Shown: positions 23,437 through 35,000 of the stretch, piece after piece | Layout: each line of letters starts with the position of its first letter | How positions within the stretch are numbered: the stretch's first letter is position 1 | From: Amborella trichopoda | Taxonomy: Eukaryota; Streptophyta; Magnoliopsida; Amborellales; Amborellaceae | Length of the DNA stretch: 64,000 bases | NCBI RefSeq assembly: GCF_000471905.2 | Contig: NW_006499973.1 | Location: 2,620,983-2,684,982 of the forward strand | Direction of reading: 5' to 3' | Position numbers and translations under genes: made by a program | Notes under the pieces: generated by a model | The model's database searches: none | The model's input: the letters and a program-made list of their open reading frames with translations, nothing else | Told to the model about the DNA's origin: nothing

Positions 23437-23596
23437 ATCTAACACATGTTAGTAACTTTTAGATCTCAAATTTTGGGATCTAATCTCCATTAACCCATAA
23501 ACTAATCTTTAATATATCTAACACATGTTAGTAACTTTTAGATCTCAAATTTTGGGATGTAATCTCCATTAACCCATAAACTAATCTTAATAAAAT
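23437..23596. repeat. 80-bp tandem duplication, two copies
   Basis: TCTAACACATGTTAGTAACT starts at 23437 and again at 23517. The two units differ at very few bases (for example GGGATCTAAT against GGGATGTAAT), so the duplication is recent compared with the surrounding elements. Confidence 0.95.
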
Positions 23597-23890
23597 AAAT
23601 TTCCAAAAATAAACTCTCTAAGTATTAGAAAAAAAAAAATCCTCCAGATTGAATAATGACCATCCAATTTTTGAAGAGCCAGATCAAGTGCCACAAACTC
23701 AAAATTCAAATTTTTTATTTTGAAAATAATTATCTAGTAGTTCTTAAGTAGTTCCCAAAATTTTGGACTAAAATAATCTTTCCAAATAGGTGCTTTGCAC
23801 AAGAGAATAATGCATAGTATGCTCATGCAAGAGCACAATATACATGCTCAATCATAAACCCACATCTCAGCAAATTCCACTTGAAAGAGA

Positions 23891-24251
23891 AGGAAAAAGT
23901 TTATATAAGTGAAAGGCTCTAAATAATGGCACCTCAAAAATTTCACGACATATTGTTTTGATGCTCAAATATCCTCAAATTGATCATTTCGACCTTCAAA
24001 AGATATAGACATAAGAGAAAAATGAATTCAAGTTCTGAAAATAGTACATCTTGTAATGCATCTTTGGGCCGTCAATTTTTAAGATTTTTAAGTGTTCATA
24101 AATATGCTCGATCTGCACTATTTTTAAAGCTTTAAATTCTATAATTAGAGATAAAAATATATTTTAATGCTATCCCAAAGATTTCTAGTATTGAAACCAC
24201 ATTTCTCGATACCATTTGAAGATGAGCCTAGGCTCTATACAAACCGCACGC
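23891..24251 (+). mobile_element. MITE-like repeat, family C copy 2
   Basis: Same ordered blocks as copy 1; the right end is better preserved (CTAGGCTCTATACAAACCGC). Borders approximate. Confidence 0.7.
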
Positions 24252-24349
24252 AAAAGAGAAACATGTCATCATAGACGAATAGCAACTGCCCAAGTTCAAG
24301 TGTTCTACATTGAAGAAGCCTCACTTGTGGAGCATTCCCTTCAAAATTA

Positions 24350-24866
24350 AGGAAAAGGTTTCTATACTTCCCCTACAGCATAGAAGATCTATGCTTCCCT
24401 TACCATCCAGCTGTCCAATTTTGATCAAGAGAGCCACTTACCATTTGATCTTAGATTGGACGTCTCAAAGTATTTTATTTTTAATTTTTTTATACAAATT
24501 ATATGAATATGAAATTTGGTACATGCCATTTTCTCATTGGGGCGCACCTATAAATAATATTTAAAATAATTTTTTGATAAAATATAATGACCAAAATACC
24601 CTCTAAATCTTTCAGAGGTATTTTGATCATTTTATTTAATTGAAAATATATTTTTTGACGTTTTTTTCTAGTGCAAGTTTAATAGAAGATTGGACGTCCA
24701 AAATTTGGTATCAAAATATTTTATATAAGCAATATTAAAAATAAGATAGTTTAGAAACATGACATTGTGATTGGGGCAATCTTAGCCCTCCATTCAAAAT
24801 AGATGGTTGGATAAAAGAAAGCATATAAGTTTTATATTGTAGGGGAAGCATAGAAAGCTTGCCCTA
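24350..24866 (-). mobile_element. MITE, family B copy 2, inverted
   Basis: Reverse-orientation copy of the element at 22421-22937. It keeps both ends (AAAAGGTTTCTATACTTCCC and the mirrored AGGGGAAGCATAGAAAGCTT) and the central AATACCCT / AGGTATT palindrome. The open frame 24310-24564 is a by-product. Confidence 0.8.
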
Positions 24867-24980
24867 AAATTAAAACCAACAAATTGAATGTATTCACACA
24901 CCTCTTAAAAAGGATTAACAACATCCCAGAACAAAGTAGAACATGATCAATGGCTTGTACAAAAGCAATCTCAAATAATG

Positions 24981-25372
24981 AAGGAAAAAAATTATATAAA
25001 GTTGAGGCCCCTAACAATCGACTTCAGGCGCACCTCAAAATTCAATTGAAATTTTTTTTTGGATGCCGTCTCAAGTCCGATCATTTCGACCTTGAGATAC
25101 ATGGATTTTTTTTTCTAAAAAGACTTCAGGTCTTGAAATAGTCCATCTAGTAATACATTATCTAGACCGACAATTTTCAAAATTTTCAAGTGTTCATGGT
25201 TCTCCTTGATCTACATTATTTTTGAAGCTTTAAACTTTATAATTAAAAATAAAAATAAATTGAAGCCATCATAAATACTTTTCATACTGAAATGGCATCT
25301 GTTGACACTATTTGAGGATGAACCTTACTTCGATTGTTTTAGGGCCTAAGCTTTATACAAACTGCACCCAAC
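24981..25372 (+). mobile_element. MITE-like repeat, family C copy 3
   Basis: Starts AAGGAAAAAAATTATATAAA and ends GCTTTATACAAACTGCACCC, with the same internal order as copies 1 and 2 but more diverged. Confidence 0.65.
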
Positions 25373-25378
25373 AATTAA

Positions 25379-25770
25379 AGGGTGCGGTTTCTATAAGGTT
25401 GCAACCTTAAACAATCTAATTAAGGTGCACTTCCGAATTTTATCATAACATATAATTTTGTTGTAAAAAATTCTTACTATTATCTTAAAATCTATTTTCA
25501 TATCTAACTAGAAAATTTTAAACTCCAAAAACGGTTAAAATCAAGGAGATCTATAAACATATGAAAATCTTAAAAATGGATGGCCTAGATAATGTGTTGC
25601 AAGATGCACTATTTCAAATACTCAAAAATCTTTTTTTTTTATATCCATATATCTCGATGTCGAGATAATTAAATGGAGGATTTTTCAACATTAAAACAAC
25701 CTTTCCGATAGATTTTTGAGGTGCATCTGTAATTTTACATTTAAGGTTGCCACCTTATATAAACTTTTCC
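25379..25770 (-). mobile_element. MITE-like repeat, family C copy 4, inverted
   Basis: Begins GTGCGGTTTCTATAAGG and ends CCACCTTATATAAACTTTTC, the reverse of the other copies; internal GATGGCCTAGATAATG mirrors the GACCGTCAATTTT block. It directly abuts copy 3, giving a head-to-head inverted pair. Confidence 0.65.
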
Positions 25771-26039
25771 TATAATTAAATGTGCAAGGTCAAAATTTTC
25801 CATCAGGTCATCAAAACCCCCATTTTAAAGAAATTGTACCAACCCATTTTCACAATTACTTCCGTATATCTTCAAACTATCACCTTTTTCTCTTATGGCT
25901 AAATATGGGTCACCTTTGATCTGTTCTCCTCCTAAGAGTTGAACCTAAAACCTAGGATTGGGATGAGCCCCACTACAAGCTTGTCCACCATTCCCATCTG
26001 ATCCCTTACCAAACAACACTGTTAAGTGTGCATTCTTCA

Positions 26040-29000
26040 TCACATCAATGGAGCATAGTGATTGCCATGGTTGAGGAGAGATGAGTGAGAGACCTCCTTG
26101 AGCTTTCCTCCATCCAAGGAGACGATTCGATCGGCCATTAGAATAGTTTCCAGTCGGTGTGCAATAATCAGTACCTGGATACAAATGTAATTTTTGGGGA
26201 TGAGTAACAATACCTTTCAATCGAACCAAAAGTACATGACTTGTGGAGCTATTAGACAGAGAAACTCAGTTCCTCCAAGTTCTTCTTAGCTTTTATTATT
26301 ATTATTGTTGTAGTTGTTATTGTTGGTTCAGTAATGCCCCTCATGAATTAAGGCAAAAATCCATGAATTAATAATGCGGAATTTTAGGGCAAAGGAAGTT
26401 TTCTTGAGTTCCACTGGTTGGCCTGGTTCCATGGCTCTGAATGTATTTCTCAGAAGGGAGTTCAACTATAAAGTGTAATAGAAAGAAAACATGAATGCAA
26501 CCGAGCATTGAAAGTTAGGGGGTGACTTGAATGTTCCTTTTATATATGGTAGTATTCATGATTATGCAAAATGTTTTGGCAGGGCAATAGTAAATACGGA
26601 GACATGTAAGTTATGATGGCAACTGCTATAATATGTATTACTCTTGTCCAAAAAAAAAAAAACCTACTATAATATGTATTGAATATTGAGAATCCTCCTC
26701 ATTATGTTGCAAATTGGTTTTTAAAAGGAGAGAGAAATGAGGATACAAGTTTATGGTTTCCATGAATTCTTGAACAAATTTAGATGCACTAAAGTTACCA
26801 ATTAAGTTCATAAATGAGCCACATGTCCAAAAATTATGAAACTTAAAAAAAGATATGAAGTATATTGATATCTTACTGTGTGATTATCCATCAAACGCTT
26901 TACAGCTTGCCTCACCAATAGCTCTGACCTGCTATCTAAAGCTGAGGTGGCCTCATCCAAGATCAGTATGGACGAATTCTGATATATTGTTCTGGCAATA
27001 GCCAGCCTGTTTAGGAAAAGGAATAGTATACCATATTCCATTGGAGTATAACACATACGGCAACCCAAAGGGGCATCCACCATCCATTCTTGCTAACGGA
27101 TAGTGGGGATTAACTGCACCAGGGTGTCCATCATGGTGGTCCCCGCTGTGGTTAATCTCCACAGTCCATAATCTGGAGAGGAAAGTGCATGGTGCTTTGG
27201 AGTGACATATAACCATACTCCAAAGGATTATATGGCATACTTTCCCTTGCAAAATGAAGTAGATTGTAAGCTAACTGATGGCCATCAGCCATGGAACTCA
27301 ACATGCATTAATGGACAAAATCAGAATATATAAGACGGTGATATTAATGAACTGAGTTCCATACCTTTGCTTCTGGCCCCCACTTAGAATTGAACCCCGT
27401 GGTCCAATATTTGTTTGGTAACCTTGGGTTAGTTTTTTAATGAACTCATCTGCATTTGCAACCCTTGCTGCGTGCTCCACCTCCTCCATGTTAATCTCCC
27501 CCATTAAATCTCTGTAGCCAATATTTTCAGCCACTGTCCCTGAAAAAAGCATCTGAGAGATATGAAAACTCCATTAAAATGGACTCTAAGAAACAATAAA
27601 AAAAACAAATATTCCATGAAATTTTCCCCCAAACATAAAAAGTCTAATTGTGGTAATCCATGAATAAACTTATGTGAAAGACATGCAACACACAATTTCA
27701 ACGGTGTGCCATCACAAAGACTTCCTGACCATGCAAGGAGAAACAAAAACTGTATCTATCTTATTTTTTTTTGTAGGAAAAACTGCAAACATTTGTTTGA
27801 TTCGTAAAGACCTGAGTGAAACATTTCTTTAATTCAACCTCAAACTGGGTTTGTCCACAATTTAACAGGTACTTCTACTCTTGGAGGTGAGGAAACTCAA
27901 TGCATTTTTTTGGGAAACACAACAGGGGAGGAAACTCAATGCATTTTGCAGCATTATTCACCCTTAAAATGAAAATGCAACATAAAAAGCTCATTGATAA
28001 AAATAAAAAGTACATAAAAGAAATGAACAATGAAATGCCACTCATACTATGTATGTAATGAAGTCAAAAGAAACCAGAATACTGAAAAACTAAATATAAT
28101 GCAGAACAAATTTTCTGTGAGAAAAGCAGAAACATATAGGTGTATCTAGTCAATTTTTCTCCTGTAGACATCCATGATTAAATTTTTTGAGTTGGACCAC
28201 AAGGGCTAATAGCAAAGCATCTGAAACTCATGCCTCATCTAGAAACAGATTAAGATGTCACAAGACAATGGTCAAGGTTCAACTCACTATATCCTGTGGA
28301 ACTAGAGCTACATGTCGCCTTAGACTTTCCAAACGAATATCCTGAATGTCTTGGTTGTCAATGAGTATTTGTCCTGTAAATAAAAGAGCCACAAGAACAC
28401 TAACCACCATTAAGTTTGACTTGTAATAACAATATGAGAAATACAGAACCTAGAAGACTAGAAGTAGGATCCAAGGTCATCCATTTAGGTCTTGGCCTCG
28501 AGGTATTTTACCAAATCATAAATCACATATCAACTACAAGAGTAATGCATATTCCCCAATAAAAATCTCCATGAATTCCCACATATCTAATAATGTATTG
28601 GATGAAGAATGTCAGCATCATAACAATCAGATATCAAATGTTTAAATGGCTTACCACAGATAGGATCATAAAAACGTAAAAGCAATTTTGCAATAGTTGT
28701 CTTTCCACCCCCTGAAGGTCCAATAAGTGCAATTGTCTCTCCTGGCTTAATATGGAGATTTAAACCATTGAGCACGGGTGTCACTTTGTCCCCGTACTGA
28801 AAGCTAACATCACAAAATTTTACATCGCCTTTGACATTGTTCAAGGTAATTGCATCTGGTTTCTCAAATACCTGCATTGAACAGCGATATAAATCGACAC
28901 AAGCTACTTGTAATTACCATAAACATTGTGGAACTTAATTGGAATTTTCTCCAACAATATCTGATGGAGATGGACCATTTCAGAACAGAAAACTAAACCG

Positions 29001-32000
29001 CACCATCTCACCTTAAGAAATGCAAGGCAGAAACATTACAAGGGAAGGATCTGACAGACTACAATGTCATGGGAAACATTAAGAAACTACAGTTCCCCAA
29101 CAAAAATAAAGATAAAGGAAAGCAGGAAGTAAAAAGCATACAAACTACAAGTGCAATCTTTTAAACACTTTATGTTGAGTAGTTATGGAAAATTCTTAAT
29201 ATGAAATTAATCAATGATAACATATACTACCAAGAAGTGTACAATGTTCCTTCTGTCGAAGGAAAATATGTGCAATATTGATGTAAACTTGTTGATGTCA
29301 TGCTAAATCATCCTCCAATTTCTTATTTATTTTTTGTTTTTTATTTTAATTATTTCATTCAAGGATTGGAGGATTTTTTTGGGATTTACACCGTTGTTTA
29401 GGGATAGCGTGGCACTTTGGAGACTTATTTGGAAGTTAATTTGCTGAACAGGGCTAGTTTGGTACTTCATTATAATAAGGATTTAGTACATGGGTATAAA
29501 GCTTTGTTTAGAAGTAACAGTTTAGTTGTTTTTGTTGATTTTAACCTTGTAGAGAGACTTTTGTCCATTGAAGCATCTTGAGCTTCACTTTTATTGTTTC
29601 AATTGAATTTCCAGCCCTATTTTTTGTTTGATCTTGTCCATCAATAACACTTTGTGCTGCATGAATTGGTATCAGACAATATCAATTTTGTCCATGCATT
29701 GCGGCATCACGCTTCTGTAGAAACACGAGGATGGCTGCAAGAGGGTTGTGGGGAAAACATCGTGTGAGAGGAGATTGTGATTGAGGGACTAGAGTTGGAC
29801 CCATGATGGCAGATTCAGAGGATGTTCTTCAAAGATTTGACACACTGGCTGCCAAGGTGCACCAGATCATATATGTGATCCTAGAATTGTGCCAACAAAG
29901 GGGTGAACATAGGGATCAATGTTTTAAAAAAATGGATCAGTGACCCGGATCAGCCATTTGGAAAACGAGTCCAGATCGGCTGGATCCAGCCTGAAAAAAA
30001 TTTCAAAAAATTACTAAAATTTCATTAAAATCTAGTTTCTTATGCTTTCAAGGAAATTGGGGTATTGCATTGTAGATTTTCGTTCTTTTGTCAAAAATAT
30101 GCAAATATTGAGAACCTGTTTTATGCTTGAGAGTTTGTTGACCACTCGTTTCATAGTCAAAATGTAATTTAAATACAACTCATTGCAATAAAATGGATCT
30201 CTCTACGTCAATTTTTTTTATTTTTGCACTTTTATAAATTATCACTTGCGCTTGTAAAAATATGGACTATTGCCTACTCATTTCTTATTTTCCTCAAAAT
30301 TAATTTATTAGATTACTTTCCATTTGTACTTTTATTGTAATGAAGTTGCATAAGTCTAAGGATCAAAGAATTTTTTTTCTTATTTTTTCCCATCTTTTTT
30401 TTGTGGAACTTCCTTATTTGCTGCATTGTTCTGTTAATTTTTTTAAAAAAATTTTCTTTTGCTTCTTCTTTACTTGATCTTTTCTTGCCCTATAGTAGCT
30501 GGTTAAATTTTCTTTTTACATTATTTCTTTAAATATATTTTTTCCTTTCCCATGACCACTCTATGCTTCATGTTGAGTGCAATCATACTTGGGCATGCTT
30601 GGATTCAAATTGCTTGAGTGAACGAGGTGGCTCAACTTTTTTTTTGGGCTCAATTTTATTGCTTAACATGCTTACCCTTGGATTTAACACAAACAAAATC
30701 AGGAAAAGCCTCAAGACGAGAGGAAACAGAAAGAGAGAGGGGAAGGGAAGATAAATAGAGCAAACACCCACTCCCCTATCTTCTTTTTATTTCCTCCCTC
30801 ATACTATTATTAATAATAATTAATAAAACCGTGTATAAAGGGACGGGAGCGTTCATCCCACATCGCTGAGGATAAGAAAAACAAGGGAGGCACAACCCTA
30901 TAAATGATGGAGTAGGTGATGCTCGAGCAGTTGTGGTTTCTTTTTTCCTGTACTCAGGAAAAGGGTGGGCCCCTCTTAAAATAATAAATAAAAAATAAAA
31001 CACTAATAAAATAATAAAGGTAAGGCCGGTCAGCCGATTCTCTTAAAGAACCGGCTGACAAAATCGGCTGGTTTTGTTATTCTGTCAAAGAGCCAGCCTG
31101 CTCAGAGGGGGAACTGACCGGTTCCTGATATATGGTGGGAATCGGACCAGTCCCGCCGATTCCCAATCCAGATCGACAATTTTTAAAACCCTCGATAGGG
31201 ATGAAAGCATGCATCCCCAACATTTCGAGTACAGACCAGGTCTGAATTCGGAAGATGATTTGGGCTTGGATAGCCTGGGTCACATCATTCACAGGCAAGA
31301 AACCCTATCCCATTTGAAGATTGGTTGGTTCAAGCACTTGAAGGTTTTGAACGAAGTATTAGGGCTGATGAGCGCCTGATTTTACAAGGAGATTACAGCC
31401 AGATGACTTCCTTGACTGGCTTGCAAATGTCAAACAATTTTTTCAATAGAAGGATATGGTGGAGCATAGAAAGGTACAACTTGTTGGTAATAGATTAAAA
31501 GGGCATTTTTTTTGTGGTAGCAGCAAATTTAGGTGGATCACACAAGAAAAGAAAAGCAAAAGGTCTGCACTTGGGAGAAGGTGAAGAGGTATTTGAAGAA
31601 ATGTTTTTTGCCTACAGATTATATGCAAGATCTTTACCAATTACTCCTAGTTTAAGAAGGGTGAGGACTTTAAACTTTCCCTTAACCCGTCCCAAGCCCA
31701 AATAAAGGAGGTAGGTTGTGTTAAATAGACAATTAATGTAAAACTTTGCCAAAACTTTCCATGATGAATTTTACCAATGACTCCATCATTTATGGCAGAA
31801 AGATGGGTATGTACAAGATTATACGGAAACCCTCTATCAGTTGTTCAGTCGGAATGATGTTCGGGAGACTGATGACTAGCTGATTGCGAGATATACCAGT
31901 GGTCTGCATGTTGCAATATTAGCTTCCTATACATCAAATTTTAACTTTAGATCAGGCATATCAATGCGCATTGAAAGCTGAGACCAAATTGTGTAGATCT

Positions 32001-35000
32001 TAGGCCCAATTGCTTCACAGATAAGCGACCAACCACTACAAAATCTGAGGAGGTAGTGGAGCAAATTTTTACTCAGTCACTTGGTGTGGAAGGATGTCAA
32101 TTTAAGTGCCAAACCTACTAATGGAGGCCTGACACAGCACAGCGGTCCCAAAACAACAGTAAACCAACAACTCGCTTCACGTGCAGCGAACAAGGACATA
32201 GGTCTAATGATTGCCCAAAGCACCAAGTTGGTGCACTCTTAGAACCATAGAGGGTAGTGAGGAGGAAAACGGGCACATGGATGAAGGGAGTGAGGCTGGT
32301 ATTGAGGGAAGTGAAGAGGACACGTACCTTGATGATGATGAGCTCTTAGTGATTCGACCCATGCTAGTTATACCCAAGGTTATTGACGAGCCATGGCCGC
32401 GCACTAACATCCTTTGTACAAGATGCATGGTGCAAGGCAACATATGCATCGTCATTGTTGATAGCAGGGCTGTAGGAACATGGTTTCACAAAAGATGGTA
32501 AACAATTTGAAGTAAAAGAAAGAGAGGCATCCCCAACTGTACAAGATACAATGGATCATACGAGGAAGTTCCTAATTATTCTTTGTTAGTTAATTTCATT
32601 TTCCATTGGTAAACAGTGTAACAACTTCGTATGGTACGACATATTACCAATAGACGTCTGTTACTTGCTGTTGGGACGCACTTGGCACTACGACCCTTCT
32701 GTGATTCTTAAAGGCGAGAAGTCCAAAACAATATGTAGTTGTTTACCAAGGATGGTGTGAATGTGAAACTACACCCTTTGAAAGATGATAAAGAGAGGGT
32801 TAGAGTAGAAAGGAAAGAAGTAGTTCTGTCTCTGTCCATGCGTCATTTTTTTTGGAGAAAATAATAAATAGGAGGTCATTTTTGCCTTAGTAATTAAAGA
32901 TCATGGTGGTCTTGATGTGGGGAATGAGGTAGTTAAGCCGCTTTTGAATTAAATTCCGGGTTTGATGCCCGAAGAATTATCCAGTGCGATGCTTCCTTAT
33001 GGGAAATATCCAACACTGCATAGACTTGGTTCTGGGTGCTAGTTTACCAAATTTCCCTCACTATCACATGAGTCCCAGTGAGCATGATGAGCTCTATAGG
33101 TAGTTTCATACCTATTGGCTAAGCGGTCGATCCATGAGAGTCTAAGTCCTAGTGCTGTCCCAGCACTGCTGATTCCTAAGAAAGATGGCATCTGGAGAAT
33201 GTGTGTGGACAGCAAGGCCATAAACTAGATCACAATCAAGTACAGATTCCCTAAAGCCCATTTAGGTGATATGTGGGGCATGTTACAAGGATCTAAGCTA
33301 TTTAGGTGATATGTGGGGCATGTTACAGGGATCTAAGCTATTTAGGTGATATGTGGGGCATGTTACAGGGATCTAAGCTATTGTTACAAGATCACAATCA
33401 AGTACAGATTCCCTAAAGCCCATTTAGGTGATATGTGGGGCATGTTACAGGGATCTAAGCTATTTTCCAATATCGTGGGTATCATTAAATCAGAATTAGA
33501 CTGGGAGATGAATGGAAGATAACATTCAAGGCTCGAGACGGGTTATATGAATAGTTAGTGATGCCTTTTGGCTTGTATAATGCACCTAGTACTTTTATGT
33601 GGGTTATTAATAGATTCTCAAACCATTCATAAGGAAATTTCATCATCATCATTATCATCAGAGCCTTATCCCCACTATTTGGGGTTCACTATACGAATCA
33701 TGTTCCACCCATATAAAGACAAAGTTTTATGTTTGCTGCCCTACCTAACAAAACCTTCCTCTATACAAGTTTGGGACAGGCCTAGCGGAGTTATTCATAG
33801 AGAAATTTGCTGTGGTATACAACAATACAGTTGAGGAACATTCGATCCATTTGATGCAAATTCTGGAAACATTTCATGTTGATAGTTATTATCAATCTTA
33901 AGAAGTGGTCTTTCTTCGCAGACAGTTTTATTTTCCTTGGATATGCAGTATCTACTGAGGGGATTAAGAGTGGATTCAAGTAAGGTTCAAGCAATTATTG
34001 ACTGGCCAACCAGGAATTGTATTGGAGATCTACGTAGTTTTCATGGGCCAGCTACAATTTATTGGCAGCTTATTAAAAGTTTCAGCAGCTTGGAAACTCC
34101 CATCGCATATTATATGTGGAACAACAACTTCATTTGGACAAATGCAGCCAATGATAGCTTCTGGTTGATTAAAGAAACGATTAAACATGCACTTGTATTG
34201 GTTTTGCCGAATTTTAACAAAGTTTTTGAGGTGGATTGTGATGCATCCCATGTTGGGATCAGGGCTCTTTTGAACCAGGAGCATAGGTCAGTTGTTTTCT
34301 TCAGTGAGAAGTTAAGTGATTCCATAGGCCCGTTTTTTTCTTCAGTGAGAAGTTAAATGATTCCATATGCCCGTTGTTTTCTTCAGTGAGAAGTTAAGTG
34401 ATTCCACAATATTCAACATATTATTTGAAGGTCTATGTGATAGTGCAGGCACTTAGGCAATGGAGGCCCCATTTGATTCGGTGGGAGTCTGCACTATATT
34501 CCGATCATGAGGCCTTGAGGTTCTGAGTATTCAAAATTTTTTGAGTAGAAGGCATGTTGAACGGGTTTCGTACTTGCACGAATTCACTTTGGTAATCAAG
34601 GCTGGATGTCATAATCAAGTAGCAGATGCATTGAGTAGGAGATCCATGGCATTTGAGTGTTCTGTAAACATCAATTGTGGGCTATGAAATGGTCCCGCAG
34701 AAATATGCTACAGACCCATATTTTGCTGAAATGGTTGAAGAGGTATAGTAGGGAGACAAGAAACTACTAAGAATTATATTTTGCAGGATGCTTTTCTTTT
34801 AGGGAAAATTGCCTCTGCAAACAGGATAGCTCCTTGAGGTTGAAGATACTTTCTAATTGCATGGTGGTGGACTGGGAGGTCACTTTGGCAGTACTTTAGC
34901 GTTGGTGGAGGATAGGTATTTTTGGCTGCAGCATGGTAGGGATGTTGCGAGGTATGTGGACAGATGCCATACATGCTAGCTCGCAAAAGAGAGGCATCAA

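Larger units (their letters stand above)
33120..34420 (+). pseudogene. Chromovirus reverse transcriptase and RNase H, broken
   Basis: [20 protein letters not shown], then [18 protein letters not shown], mark the RT fingers; a stop follows AIN. The active-site motif expected as a tyrosine followed by two aspartates appears as [10 protein letters not shown], so both Asp are lost. The thumb and connection are readable ([11 protein letters not shown], then FHGPATIYW) and RNase H begins [20 protein letters not shown]. Three secondary events broke it: a 40-bp tandem expansion at 33261-33462, a SINE-like insertion at 33641-33792 and a 41-bp triplication at 34299-34421. Confidence 0.85.
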
